Positions 35,196-44,478 of a stretch of 64,000 bases of DNA are shown piece by piece. The stretch's first letter is position 1; each line of letters begins with the position of its first letter. Source of the stretch: Methylobacterium aerolatum (GTDB lineage: Bacteria > Pseudomonadota > Alphaproteobacteria > Rhizobiales > Beijerinckiaceae); assembly GCF_022179085.1 (NCBI RefSeq), contig NZ_BPQE01000003.1:62001-126000 (forward strand), in the 5' to 3' direction. A program made the translations under genes and the position numbers. The notes under the pieces are model-generated. The model had not been told where the DNA came from. It was given only the letters and a program-made list of their open reading frames with translations, and ran no database searches.

Positions 35196-35506
35196 CCGCC
35201 ACGAGGGGCGCCCCGTGTCCGTCGAGCGGCACGCCCCGGGGCAGATCACCGAGAAGTTGTTGCCGAGGGCAGCGGGGGCGGCAAGCCCCGGAAGGTCACA
35301 GCGCTGGACTTTCTCGCGAAACTGGGGCGATCACGGTGGCACGGCTCCGGCCGCGGGCGCCGACGCGGGTGTTTTCACGTGAAACACGCGGTTGCGACAT
35401 CCCCGTGGCCGCATCCAGTCGCCGTAGGGTCATTGTCAGACAGCGCACACAGCAACGGCGTTGCGAAGACCAAGCGCAAGGCCGCGAAAGGTCCGAACCG
35501 GATTTC
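35196..35506. other. Intergenic region with a parS-like site
   Basis: 311 bases between the EAL-type gene start and the small membrane protein stop. No gene seen. It holds the near-perfect parS-like palindrome at 35371-35386. Confidence 0.65.
35371..35386. promoter_or_regulatory. parS-like ParB-binding site
   Basis: GTTTTCACGTGAAACA matches the parS consensus at 14 of 16 positions (first two bases differ). It is 4 kb upstream of parB and 2.5 kb from the perfect site. It lies in non-coding DNA, so the palindrome is not explained by protein coding. Confidence 0.75.
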
Positions 35507-35656
35507 TCACGCTCGGGTCATATACATCCCGATCAACAGGAAGGTGAAGCCAGCCAATCCGAAGGCGCCTTCCTTCCGATGGGTGGTATCGACGAAATGA
35601 GCCACCGCGCCGGACGCACAACACAGTGCCCCCAAACCGATCGCCACGGAAGACAT
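35507..35656 (-). CDS. Small two-helix membrane protein (49 residues)
   Basis: ATG 35656 is preceded by AAGGAG at ideal spacing. The protein is almost entirely two hydrophobic segments (VAIGLGALCCASGAVAHF and FGLAGFTFLLIGMYM) joined by a polar loop with DTTHRKEG. It resembles small inner-membrane proteins widespread in Rhizobiales; no function known. Confidence 0.7.
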   Translation of the reverse strand: MSSVAIGLGALCCASGAVAHFVDTTHRKEGAFGLAGFTFLLIGMYMTRA

Positions 35657-35974
35657 CGCCGTTTCTCCTTGGATGGCTGTGGTTTCGGCGTGAAAGCGGG
35701 AGGGCCATCTTCCCGCCGGGTGCCGCCGCCACATTCATGACTGAATTGTTAAGCGGCAAAACAATTCTCCGCAAGCGTTCGGGCGAAATCGAACATCATC
35801 ATTTAAAATACATCTTGGATCGGCGCTGGAATGTTCAGTACATCGGCGATCTGCCGTTACGGACGGCAGCGGCTGACCGCGAACTAAGCAGGCATCGCGC
35901 CGGAGCCGGGCGAATCACATCGCCAGCGTCCCGCCTTCGTTGACCGCGACGGGCCCCGCCGCGTAAGCACGGAC
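35657..35974. other. AT-richer intergenic region upstream of mnmG
   Basis: 318 bases. A 68-codon frame on the plus strand (35737-35943) is open but has no ribosome site and reads as a non-typical basic peptide, so I do not call it. The stretch around 35740-35840 is AT-rich and probably holds promoters for the divergent small gene and for mnmG. Confidence 0.5.
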
Positions 35975-37861
35975 ATGCCCGAATCCCGATCCGACTGCTT
36001 CGACGTCATCGTCGTCGGCGGCGGCCATGCCGGCGTCGAGGCGGCGGCCGCCGCCGCGCGGTGTGGTGCCCGCACCGCGCTCATCACCCACGATCCGGCG
36101 ACCATCGGCGCCATGTCGTGCAACCCCGCCATCGGCGGGTTGGGGAAGGGGCATCTCGTCCGGGAGGTCGATGCCCTCGATGGGTTGATGGGCCGCGTGG
36201 CGGATGCCGCCGGCATTCAGTTCCGCCTGCTCAACCGGCGCAAGGGGCCCGCCGTGCGCGGCCCGCGCACCCAGGCGGATCGCGGCCTCTACGCCGCCGC
36301 CATGCAGCGCGCCATCGCGGACACGGCAAACCTCACCGTCGTCGCGGGCGCCTGCGAGGACCTGCGGTGGGACGCAGGGGGGCGGGTCGCGGGCATCGTG
36401 CTCGCGGACGGGAGGGCGCTCACCGCCGCCGCGGTGGTGCTGACCACCGGAACCTTCCTGCGCGGTCTCATCCATATCGGCGAGACCCGCGTTCCGGCCG
36501 GGCGTGTCGGCGAGGCTCCCGCCATCGGCCTCGCCCAGAGCCTCGACCGTCTCGGCCTCCGCCTCGGCCGCCTCAAGACCGGCACGCCACCCCGGCTCGC
36601 CCGGGACAGCATCGCCTGGGGGCGGCTGGAGATGCAGGCGGCCGACGAAGATCCCGTTCCCTTCTCGACCCTCACCGAGCGGATCACCACGCCGCAGATC
36701 GCCTGCGGCATCACGCGAACGACGCAGGCCGTCCACGATCTGATCCGGGAGAATCTGCACCGGTCCCCGATGTATTCCGGCGGCATCGCCAGCCGGGGAC
36801 CGCGCTATTGCCCCTCCATCGAGGACAAAGTGGTCCGCTTCGGGGACCGGGAAGGGCATCAGATCTTCCTCGAACCCGAGGGCCTCGACGATCCGGTGGT
36901 CTATCCCAACGGCATCTCCACGGCCCTGCCGGAGGAGGTGCAGCACCGGATCGTGCGCGCGATCCCAGGGTTGGAGGCGGCGCGCATCCTCCGGCCCGGC
37001 TATGCCATCGAGTACGATTACGTCGACCCCCGGGAACTCGATGCCGGTCTCCAGGTGAAGCGTCAGCCAGGGCTGTTCCTGGCTGGGCAGATCAATGGGA
37101 CGACCGGCTACGAGGAGGCGGCGGGGCAGGGGCTCGTGGCGGGCCTCAATGCCGCGCGGCTGGCCGCCGGGCAGCCCATCGCGACCTTCGACCGGGCGGA
37201 ATCCTACCTCGGCGTGATGATCGACGATCTCATCACCCACGGGGTGAGCGAGCCCTACCGGATGTTCACCTCGCGCTCGGAGTATCGCCTCAGCCTGCGC
37301 GTGGACAATGCCGACGAGCGGCTCACGGGGAAGGGTCTCGCCCTCGGTGTCGTCGGTGCCCGGCGGGCGGACCACTTCGCGCGCAGCCAGCGCGACCTGT
37401 CCGAGGTCCGCGCCCGCCTCGATGCGCTCAGCCTCACTCCGAGCCAAGCCGCTGCCCACGGCATCGCCCTGAATCGCGACGGCATCCGCCGGAGCGCGTT
37501 CCAGCTCCTGTCCTATTCCGACATCGACTGGCAGCGCCTGTCGGCCGTCTGGCCCGAACTGGCCGCGATCCCCCCGCGCCTCGCTGACCGGTTGCAGACG
37601 GACGCCACCTACGCGGTCTATCTCGACCGGCAGCAGGCTGACATCGCGGCCTTCCGCCGGGACGAGGCGGTGCGCCTGCCCGAGGGGCTCGATTACGCGG
37701 GGATCAGCGGGCTGTCGAACGAGATGCGCGCGAAGCTCGAAACCGTCCGCCCTGGCACCCTGGGACAGGCCGCGCGAATCGAGGGCGTCACGCCCGCCGC
37801 GCTGACCCTTCTGGCCGCCCATGCGAAGCGGGGCGAGCGGCCGGCGCGGGTCGCCCCGTGA
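35975..37861 (+). CDS. mnmG: tRNA uridine 5-carboxymethylaminomethyl synthesis enzyme MnmG
   Basis: 628 residues. FAD-binding partner of MnmE in wobble-uridine modification. [20 protein letters not shown] (residues 9-28), [30 protein letters not shown]-like [16 protein letters not shown] and the C-terminal [13 protein letters not shown] are diagnostic. First gene of mnmG-rsmG-parA-parB, all on the plus strand and coupled by short overlaps. Confidence 0.97.
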   Translation: MPESRSDCFDVIVVGGGHAGVEAAAAAARCGARTALITHDPATIGAMSCNPAIGGLGKGHLVREVDALDGLMGRVADAAGIQFRLLNRRKGPAVRGPRTQADRGLYAAAMQRAIADTANLTVVAGACEDLRWDAGGRVAGIVLADGRALTAAAVVLTTGTFLRGLIHIGETRVPAGRVGEAPAIGLAQSLDRLGLRLGRLKTGTPPRLARDSIAWGRLEMQAADEDPVPFSTLTERITTPQIACGITRTTQAVHDLIRENLHRSPMYSGGIASRGPRYCPSIEDKVVRFGDREGHQIFLEPEGLDDPVVYPNGISTALPEEVQHRIVRAIPGLEAARILRPGYAIEYDYVDPRELDAGLQVKRQPGLFLAGQINGTTGYEEAAGQGLVAGLNAARLAAGQPIATFDRAESYLGVMIDDLITHGVSEPYRMFTSRSEYRLSLRVDNADERLTGKGLALGVVGARRADHFARSQRDLSEVRARLDALSLTPSQAAAHGIALNRDGIRRSAFQLLSYSDIDWQRLSAVWPELAAIPPRLADRLQTDATYAVYLDRQQADIAAFRRDEAVRLPEGLDYAGISGLSNEMRAKLETVRPGTLGQAARIEGVTPAALTLLAAHAKRGERPARVAP

Positions 37862-38493
37862 GCGATCCCGATCGCGACCGCGTGCTCGCCGCTTTCGATG
37901 TTTCACGTGAAACACGCGCGGCCCTCGACCTCTACGTCGAACAGCTCCGACGCTGGCAGACGGTAAAAAACCTCGTCGGCCCCTCGACGTTGAAAGAGGT
38001 CTGGAGCCGCCATGTGGCGGACGCCCTGCAATTGCTGTCCCTGGCGCCGGAGGCGAAACGCTGGGTCGATCTGGGCTCGGGCGCCGGCATCCCCGGTCTC
38101 ATCCTCGCGATCGCCGGCCGGGAGCGCGGGATCCGGGTCACGCTCGTGGAGAGCAACAGCCGCAAATGCGCGTTCCTCAACGAGGCCGCCCGCCTGACCG
38201 GTGCCCCGGCCGAGATCCGCAACGCGCGGATCGAAACCGTGATGGCAGGGCTCGGCGGGAGCGACGTGGTCTGCGCCCGCGCCCTCGCCTCCCTCGATCA
38301 GCTCCTCGCGTGGTCGGCGCCACTGTTGAATTCCGGCACCATCGGCCTGTTTCCGAAGGGCAGGGACGTCCAGGCGGAATTGACCCAAGCGGCCGCACGG
38401 TGGACATTCACCCACGATCTCGTGCCGAGTCGCACCGACTCCGAAGCCCGGATCGTCCGGGTTACGGCCCTCACCGAACCGAGTCAGCGATGA
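37858..38493 (+). CDS. rsmG: 16S rRNA (guanine-N7)-methyltransferase RsmG
   Basis: 211 residues. Methylates G527 of 16S rRNA with SAM. Starts at a GTG overlapping the mnmG stop by four bases. [17 protein letters not shown] (about 61-77) is the SAM-binding motif; [20 protein letters not shown] and CARALASL follow. A perfect parS site (37899-37914) is embedded in codons 14-19 and dictates FHVK-like coding in the other direction. Confidence 0.96.
   Translation: MSDPDRDRVLAAFDVSRETRAALDLYVEQLRRWQTVKNLVGPSTLKEVWSRHVADALQLLSLAPEAKRWVDLGSGAGIPGLILAIAGRERGIRVTLVESNSRKCAFLNEAARLTGAPAEIRNARIETVMAGLGGSDVVCARALASLDQLLAWSAPLLNSGTIGLFPKGRDVQAELTQAAARWTFTHDLVPSRTDSEARIVRVTALTEPSQR
37899..37914. promoter_or_regulatory. 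Perfect parS site
   Basis: TGTTTCACGTGAAACA matches the chromosomal parS consensus at all 16 positions. It lies in the 5' part of rsmG, 1.5 kb upstream of parB, the typical neighbourhood of a chromosomal ParABS locus. Confidence 0.93.
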
Positions 38494-39347
38494 GCGACGC
38501 GATGCCCGGCGACGCCTCCGAGCGTTCCGAGACCGGAATTCCGGCACGACCCTTGAGGATCCTCGCCCTGGCGAACCAGAAGGGCGGCGTCGGCAAGACC
38601 ACCACCGCGATCAATCTCGGCACGGCGCTCGCCGCCATCGGCGAGGACGTGCTGGTGATCGACCTCGATCCCCAGGGCAATGCCTCGACGGGCCTCGGCA
38701 TCGACCGGGCGCGGCGCCAGATCTCGACCTACGACCTGATGGCGGGCGAAGCGAGCCTCGCGCAGACGGTGATTCCCACCGCCGTCCCCCGCCTGTCGAT
38801 CGCGCCCTCCACCATGGACCTCCTGGGCCTCGAAATGGAGATGGCGACGGCGCCTGACCGCGCCCATCGCCTCCGCACAGCCCTCAAAAGCCTCGGCCAA
38901 TCGGAGAGCCTGAAGCGGATCAGCTACGTGCTGATCGATTGCCCGCCTTCGCTGAACCTCTTGACCATCAACGCCCTGGCCGCCGCGGACGCGGTGCTGG
39001 TGCCGCTGCAATGTGAGTTCTTCGCCCTCGAAGGGTTGAGCCAATTGCTGCGCACGGTGGAGCAGGTTCGCGGCGCCCTGAACCCGCGCCTCTCCATCCA
39101 GGGCGTCGTGCTCACGATGTTCGACCCGCGCAACAACCTCTCGAACCAAGTGGTGGCGGATGTGCGTGGCTTCATGGGCGACAAGGTCTACGAGACCATG
39201 ATCCCACGGAACGTGCGTGTGTCCGAAGCGCCCTCGCACGGCAAGCCGGCCCTGCTGTACGATCTGAAATGCGCCGGCAGCCAAGCCTATCTCCGCCTCG
39301 CCTCCGAGGTGATCCAGCGGGAAGGCCGCATGCCGGCGGCGGCGTAA
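38490..39347 (+). CDS. parA: Chromosome-partitioning ATPase ParA
   Basis: 285 residues. ATG overlaps the rsmG stop by four bases. Deviant Walker A: NQKGGVGKTTTAINLGTALA (about 30-49) with the signature first Lys; VLIDCPPSLNLLT is Walker B. It forms ATP-dependent gradients on the nucleoid that move ParB-parS complexes. The N-terminal ~20 residues are a variable leader. Confidence 0.96.
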   Translation: MSDAMPGDASERSETGIPARPLRILALANQKGGVGKTTTAINLGTALAAIGEDVLVIDLDPQGNASTGLGIDRARRQISTYDLMAGEASLAQTVIPTAVPRLSIAPSTMDLLGLEMEMATAPDRAHRLRTALKSLGQSESLKRISYVLIDCPPSLNLLTINALAAADAVLVPLQCEFFALEGLSQLLRTVEQVRGALNPRLSIQGVVLTMFDPRNNLSNQVVADVRGFMGDKVYETMIPRNVRVSEAPSHGKPALLYDLKCAGSQAYLRLASEVIQREGRMPAAA

Positions 39348-39392
39348 GCGATCGCGGCGCGACCGCTCCAAAGTTCGAGGACAGGTGAGACG

Positions 39393-40286
39393 ATGGCGGA
39401 GGAGGTCGCAAGGCCCCGGCTGGGGCGCGGACTCGCGGCCCTGATCGGCGATTTCGGGGATGCGTCCAAGACGCCGCCGAAGCACGAGGGTCAGCGCAAG
39501 GTCGCTGTCGAGTTCCTGCGCCCGAACCCGCGCAATCCGCGCCGCCATTTCGGCGAGGAGGAGTTGGCGGAACTCGCGGGCTCCATCAAGGCGCGGGGCC
39601 TGATCCAGCCCATCGTCGTGCGGCCGCTGCCGGACGTGCCGGGCGCCTTCGAGATCGTCGCGGGCGAGCGCCGCTGGCGGGCGGCCCAGCGCGCGGGGCT
39701 CGATGAGGTGCCCGTGGTGGTCGTGGAGATCGACGACCGCGCCTCGCTGGAATTCGCGATCCTCGAGAACGTCCAGCGGTCGGACCTCAACCCGATCGAG
39801 GAGGCCTCGGGCTACGAGCGCCTGATGCGCGACTTCTCTTACACCCAGCGGGAGCTGGCCGAGATCCTGGGCAAGAGCCGCAGCCATCTCGCCAACACCC
39901 TGCGGCTGCTCAACCTGCCGGCGGCGGTGCAGGATCGCCTCAGCGCGGGCGAGATCACCGCCGGTCATGCCCGCGCGCTCCTCGCCCTGCGTGATCCAGA
40001 GGGCGTGGCCCGCCGCATCGTGGCCGAGGGCCTGTCGGTCCGCGAGGTCGAGGCGCTGGCCGCCGCCGAGGCCGAGCCCACCGAGACCCCACGCCCCGGC
40101 CGCCCGCGTCTCTCGGCGGAGCGCCCCGCGCCCGTCCGCGCCCTGGAGCACCGGCTGCACCAAGCCCTCGGCCTTAACGTCAGCTACCGCCCCAAGGACG
40201 ACGAGTCCGGCGAAATCCGGCTGCGCTACGCGACGCAGGCGGAGTTGCAGGGCCTTCTGGACAAGTTGAGAGTCCCGAAGGACTGA
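39393..40286 (+). CDS. parB: Chromosome-partitioning CTPase ParB
   Basis: 297 residues. N-terminal ParA-contact segment RPRLGRGLAALIGD. CTP-binding boxes: IKARGLIQPIVVRP and GERRWRAAQRAGLDEVPV, then ENVQRSDLNPIEEA. HTH for parS: YTQRELAEILGKSRSHLANT. The C-terminal dimerisation domain includes LEHRLHQALGLNVSYRPKDD. The last codons and the TGA lie within a perfect hairpin (40275-40295). Confidence 0.96.
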   Translation: MAEEVARPRLGRGLAALIGDFGDASKTPPKHEGQRKVAVEFLRPNPRNPRRHFGEEELAELAGSIKARGLIQPIVVRPLPDVPGAFEIVAGERRWRAAQRAGLDEVPVVVVEIDDRASLEFAILENVQRSDLNPIEEASGYERLMRDFSYTQRELAEILGKSRSHLANTLRLLNLPAAVQDRLSAGEITAGHARALLALRDPEGVARRIVAEGLSVREVEALAAAEAEPTETPRPGRPRLSAERPAPVRALEHRLHQALGLNVSYRPKDDESGEIRLRYATQAELQGLLDKLRVPKD

Positions 40287-40295
40287 GTCCTTCGG
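40275..40295 (+). terminator. Hairpin containing the parB stop codon
   Basis: CCGAAGGAC, then TGA, then GTCCTTCGG form a perfect 9-bp stem whose three-base loop is the stop codon. The arms are identical to those of a hairpin at 58903-58924. It may terminate transcription toward the convergent holA gene; no T-run follows. Confidence 0.5.
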
Positions 40296-40377
40296 TGGCA
40301 TCCAGGGGGTAAATTTCGGGGGTCTTGCCGGGCGCTGCCCCGCACCCGCCGGAGGGCACGGCCCTCTGGAACCCCGT

Positions 40378-41406
40378 TCAGCGCCGCCGTCGGCCGGCCT
40401 CGGCGATCCGCAGCAGGGCGGCGGAGGCGAGGGCGTCCGCAAGCTGCGGCTCGGCCCGGCGGCAGGCAAGCACGGCCTGCTGCAGGATGTCGATGGCCTG
40501 CCGCAGGCGCCCGGGACCCCAGGTTCCCAACTGGCCCTCGATGCTCGCCTTCCGCTTGAAGTGCAGGCCGCGCCAGAGGGCGGCGGTGGCCGAGGGTGAC
40601 TTGTCGGGATTGTCGAGGCGCAGGGCCAGCAGGGCGGTGGCGTGGCGCAGCGCCGAGCCGAGCACCACGCCCGCGTCGAGCCCCTCCAGCCGGAAGCGGC
40701 GGGAATCCCGCTCGACGGTCTCGACCCGTCCGTCGAAGGCCGCATCGATGAGCGTGTTGAGGACGCTGGCCGCCACATCGCTGACGACGGCCTCCACGTC
40801 CTCCAGGGTCACGCTGCCCTTGCCCTTGGCGTAGAGCGCGAGTTTCTCGATCTCCATGAGGCTCGCCCGGCGGTCGCCACCGAGGCTGCGCGCCAGGGTT
40901 TCGCGGGCGTCGCGCTCGATCCGCAGGCCGTGGTCTCGCAGGGTCCGGTCGATGAGGTCGCCGAGCGCCCGCTCGTCGTCGGGATAGCAGGGGATGGCCA
41001 GCGCCCGCGGGGATTTCTCGCAGAGCGCGCGCAGGAGGTTGCCCTTCGCGAGGTCCCCGGCCTCGATGACGATCCGCGTGTCCGTGACGGAAATGCCCAA
41101 CACGGCCTCGACGGCGGGGGCGAGGTTGCGGCTGCCGGGCCGCACCCAGATCGCCCGCTTGCCGCCGAACAGGCCGAGCGTCCCGGCCTCGTCGCAGAGC
41201 CGTCCGGGCTCGGAGGCGACGGTATCGCCGTCGATCCGCACCAGGGCGAAGGGATCGTCGGCATCGGGAATGAAGCCCTCGGCCAGGGCCTTCGCGCGTT
41301 CGGAGACGAGGCCCGTATCGGGGCCGAAGACGAGGATCACGGGGGTCCGCGGGTCGGGCCCGCGCCGGATCAGGCCCTCGACCTCGCCGGCCTTGACGGC
41401 CGTCAC
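40378..41406 (-). CDS. holA: DNA polymerase III delta subunit
   Basis: 342 residues, a normal length. Clamp-loader subunit that opens the sliding clamp. Recognisable pieces: FGPDTGLVSERAKAL near the N-terminus, DPFALVRIDG, VIEAGDL, YPDDERALGDLIDRTLRDHG and RASLMEIEKLALYAKGK. It is immediately downstream of lptE (21 bases), the conserved lptE-holA pair, and convergent with parB. Confidence 0.93.
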   Translation of the reverse strand: MTAVKAGEVEGLIRRGPDPRTPVILVFGPDTGLVSERAKALAEGFIPDADDPFALVRIDGDTVASEPGRLCDEAGTLGLFGGKRAIWVRPGSRNLAPAVEAVLGISVTDTRIVIEAGDLAKGNLLRALCEKSPRALAIPCYPDDERALGDLIDRTLRDHGLRIERDARETLARSLGGDRRASLMEIEKLALYAKGKGSVTLEDVEAVVSDVAASVLNTLIDAAFDGRVETVERDSRRFRLEGLDAGVVLGSALRHATALLALRLDNPDKSPSATAALWRGLHFKRKASIEGQLGTWGPGRLRQAIDILQQAVLACRRAEPQLADALASAALLRIAEAGRRRR

Positions 41407-41427
41407 CGGTTTCTCACGGCATAATCC

Positions 41428-41988
41428 TCACGGCTTGGCCGCCAGCACCGAGGCGATGCGGGTCTTGATTTGGTCCGCGAGGGTGTCTGCGAGGCGGATC
41501 TCGGCGTCGCGCGCCGCCCGCTGGCTCGCGAAGCGCTGGATGGAGCGGTCGTAGGTGGCGGTGGAGGTGGCCACGCCCTCGGCGATCACCCGCGTGCCGC
41601 CGAGATCCTCCAGGCTGTAGCGGATGCTGCCGACGATGGTGCCGGCCTCCGCGCGGCCGGTGGTTGAGGACACGATCGGGGTCTGCACCGTCTCCGAGCC
41701 GGAGAGCTTCAGCCGGTACTGCTTGGGCACCCGCTGGCCCGATCCATCGAGGTCGAAGACCAGTTCACTGCGCAGGTAATGCCCCATGCGCTCCTGGCCC
41801 TGGGCCATCACGATCTCATCCACCTGCACGGAGGCGAGCAACGCCTGGATCGATTCGCCCGAGGCGGTCGGCCCATAGAGGGGCCGGAAACAGGCGGACA
41901 GGCTCAGGCTCAAGGCCGCCGCGCAGGCGAGCCGCGCCGCCCGAGCCGCCACCGATCCGACCTCACGCCGCCTCACCTCACGCCGCAT
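41428..41988 (-). CDS. lptE: LPS-assembly lipoprotein LptE
   Basis: 186 residues. After a basic start comes a lipoprotein signal (ARLACAAALSLSLSAC, lipobox LSAC near residue 31). The mature sequence RPLYGP is the conserved start of alphaproteobacterial LptE, the plug that sits in LptD in the outer membrane. ATG 41988 is chosen; GTG at 41991 is in frame. The usual neighbour leuS is missing upstream. Confidence 0.9.
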   Translation of the reverse strand: MRREVRRREVGSVAARAARLACAAALSLSLSACFRPLYGPTASGESIQALLASVQVDEIVMAQGQERMGHYLRSELVFDLDGSGQRVPKQYRLKLSGSETVQTPIVSSTTGRAEAGTIVGSIRYSLEDLGGTRVIAEGVATSTATYDRSIQRFASQRAARDAEIRLADTLADQIKTRIASVLAAKP

Positions 41989-42115
41989 CACGCCGTCCCG
42001 CCCCGCTTGTCCGCCGGTTCTAGCGCGGACAGGCCGGTCCGCGCCACGATTCTCGATGCCAGCGGTTACGATTCCTCTGCGGCAAGAGTAGGGTCGCCGG
42101 GATAACGGGGATGAG

Positions 42116-44350
42116 TCACCACCGGTAGATCAGGCTGCCGATCACCGTGGCGGGGGCGCCGCGATAGCAGAAGCCCGCTTGGCACGTCGCATAGTCGCGA
42201 TTGAAGACGTTGAATGCGTTCACCTGGGCACGGAAGCCCTTGTACTTCGGGTCCAAAGCCGCGAAGTCGTAGGCGACCAGGGCATCGAACAACGTCACGG
42301 TCGGGTTGCGTACCGTGTTCTCGTCGTCGGCGAAGCTCGTGCCGGCATAGCGGACACCGCCGCCGATCTGCAGGCCGGACAGCCAGGAGCCGGCTGGGAA
42401 CTGATAGGTGCCGAAGGCCGAGATAGTGTTGCCGGGGATACCCGACAGGGCATTCCCGTCGATCGGCGCCTGCGTCACGAAGGAGGTCTGTCGCAGGAAT
42501 CGGACGTCGAGATGGGTGAAGGCCAGGGTGACGTTCGTGCCCGGAGCGAAATTCGCCGTCATTTCGGCCTCGAAGCCCTTGGACTCGATGGAACCGGTGG
42601 CGACTTGGTTGGCGAAGTTGTTGGGATCCTGCCGCAGGATACTCGACTGCACGATGTCGAAGCCGGAGAAGGAGCCCGTGATGTTGGTGTTCGGGATCGC
42701 CACTTTCACGCCGGCTTCGATCTGATCGCCGGTGGCGGCCTTGAACGGCCTTCCGTTCGCGTCGGTGCCGAGTTGCGGCGAGAAGGTCGTCGCATAGCTG
42801 GCATAGGGCACGAAATCCGGCGTGAGCAGGTAGTTGAGTCCGAGCCGGTAGGAGAAGGCGCTGTCGTTTTGGGTCGAGCCCGTGACCGGCCCGGAATTGG
42901 CGAAGCTCGTGGTGCTCTGGGAGACCCAATCGTGGCGCCCGGTGAGGGTCAGCACGAAGCGCTCCCACTTCGCCTGCTCCTGGAGGTAGACGCCGATCTG
43001 ATCCTGCGACTGGGTGGCGCCGGAGTCGAGGGCGGGGCGGGGAATGAAAGTGCGGTAGCGGAAGCGGGTGAAATCGCTGACGCCGGTCAGATCGAGATCC
43101 GGCACGGTGGGAAAGCCGAATCGGCGTGTCCAGTCATAGTGGATGTAGTCCACACCGCCGACCACCGTGTGGGCGACGGGCCCGGTGCGGAAGTGTCCTT
43201 CGAGCTGGTTGTCGAGGGCGACAGATTGCAGGCTCTCGCGAAAGAATCCGCCGGAGCGCTGCGCCGTGAGGCCGACGACATTGTCGATCTGCGTATACGG
43301 GAAATCGCCATCGACGCCGTAGAAACGGAAGTTCTGACGGAAGATCAGATCGGGTGTGAACTTGTGCTCGAAAGCGTAGCCGATCCGATACTGTTGCTGG
43401 GTGAAGGCGTTGAAGCCGGGATCGCCCTGGTACAGGCGTGTCACGCGGAAGTTCGGAGCATTGTAGAACGCGGCCGTGCCCGGCAGGCGCGAGTTCTGGA
43501 ACTCGGTGAGGATGGTCAGCGTCGTATCGGCCGAAGGCTTCCAGGTGAAGGCCGGGGCGATGTTCACCCGATCGTCGGAAGCTCCGGGAAGGAAGGTATC
43601 GGATTGGCGGACGACGCCGGTCATCCGGTAGGCCATCGTGCCGTTCGATCCCTCCACCGGACCGCCGAAATCGAAATTCCCTTGGAAACGATTGTAGTTG
43701 CCTGCCTGGAACCAGACCTCGCCGAAGGGTGCGAAGACGGGTCGTTTCGTCGTGATGTCAACGATGCCGCCGGGGGAACCGAGGCCGTAGAGCCCGGAGG
43801 CCGGGCCACGCAGGATCGTGAGGGCCTCCGTTCCATAGGGCTCAATCCGCGGGACCGCCAAGCCGACCGCCGATTGCCGCAGGCCGTCGCGGAAGATGCC
43901 GTCGTAGGTCGCTGAAAAACCGCGGATGTAGAAGGCATCGAAGCGCGGGTCGAAGCCGAAGACGTTCGTGGAGGTGCCCGGCACATAGGCGAGCGCTTGG
44001 TTCACATCCTGAACGTTGCGATCGTTCAGTTGCTCGCGGGTGACCACCGTTACCGATTGCGGCGTCTCGATCAGCGGCGTGTTGGTCTTCGTCGCGGTGG
44101 GACTGACGCGGGCGGTGTAACCCGTCACGCCGGAGGGGCCTCCGCCGCCGCCGCTCGTTGCGGAGCTGTTCTGCGAAGTCGCCACGCCCGCGCCCGTCAC
44201 CGTCCCCTGGGGGCCGGCGCGGACCGCTTCGACCGCGATCTCGTCGAGGCGGACCTGCTGGTCCTGCGCGCGGGCTTCCCCGGAGGCGAGGGAGCCGGAG
44301 AGGGCTGTCGCCGCCAACAGGGCGGAGAGGATCGGGGAGCGGTGGAGCAT
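42116..44350 (-). CDS. TonB-dependent siderophore receptor
   Basis: 744 residues. Signal peptide (LSALLAATALSGSLASGEARA), TonB-box-like EIAVEAV, then the plug domain (about 75-200: PLIETPQSVTVVTREQL, DVNQALAYVPGTSTNVFGFD, RGPASGLYGLGSPGG) and a 22-strand barrel ending in an aromatic, SLIYRW. The pattern is that of FhuA/FoxA-like ferric-hydroxamate receptors. No TonB-ExbBD or ABC transporter is adjacent. Two 12-base direct repeats lie 100-128 bases upstream of the start. Confidence 0.93.
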   Translation of the reverse strand: MLHRSPILSALLAATALSGSLASGEARAQDQQVRLDEIAVEAVRAGPQGTVTGAGVATSQNSSATSGGGGGPSGVTGYTARVSPTATKTNTPLIETPQSVTVVTREQLNDRNVQDVNQALAYVPGTSTNVFGFDPRFDAFYIRGFSATYDGIFRDGLRQSAVGLAVPRIEPYGTEALTILRGPASGLYGLGSPGGIVDITTKRPVFAPFGEVWFQAGNYNRFQGNFDFGGPVEGSNGTMAYRMTGVVRQSDTFLPGASDDRVNIAPAFTWKPSADTTLTILTEFQNSRLPGTAAFYNAPNFRVTRLYQGDPGFNAFTQQQYRIGYAFEHKFTPDLIFRQNFRFYGVDGDFPYTQIDNVVGLTAQRSGGFFRESLQSVALDNQLEGHFRTGPVAHTVVGGVDYIHYDWTRRFGFPTVPDLDLTGVSDFTRFRYRTFIPRPALDSGATQSQDQIGVYLQEQAKWERFVLTLTGRHDWVSQSTTSFANSGPVTGSTQNDSAFSYRLGLNYLLTPDFVPYASYATTFSPQLGTDANGRPFKAATGDQIEAGVKVAIPNTNITGSFSGFDIVQSSILRQDPNNFANQVATGSIESKGFEAEMTANFAPGTNVTLAFTHLDVRFLRQTSFVTQAPIDGNALSGIPGNTISAFGTYQFPAGSWLSGLQIGGGVRYAGTSFADDENTVRNPTVTLFDALVAYDFAALDPKYKGFRAQVNAFNVFNRDYATCQAGFCYRGAPATVIGSLIYRW

Positions 44351-44449
44351 GGCGGATTCCGGACAAGCGCCGAAACGCGGCGCTCGCCCCCAATCGCCCG
44401 GGGCAGGGCCCCCGATCAATCCCAAAAAGTGTTATAAATCACACGGTTA

Positions 44450-44477
44450 AAACGGTTCAAATCTGAAACTGTTCAAA
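44450..44477. promoter_or_regulatory. Direct repeat upstream of the TonB receptor gene
   Basis: AAACGGTTCAAA (44450-44461) and AAACTGTTCAAA (44466-44477) differ at one base and are 16 bases apart. They occupy the AT-rich gap between the phosphatase stop and the receptor start. The spacing could suit a regulator binding in tandem; it does not match the Fur or Irr boxes I know. Confidence 0.4.
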
Positions 44478-44478
44478 T

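Noticed and set aside
35737-35943. 68-codon plus-strand frame upstream of mnmG
   Set aside because: No ribosome-binding site, atypical composition, overlaps the AT-rich promoter region. Kept only as an intergenic note.
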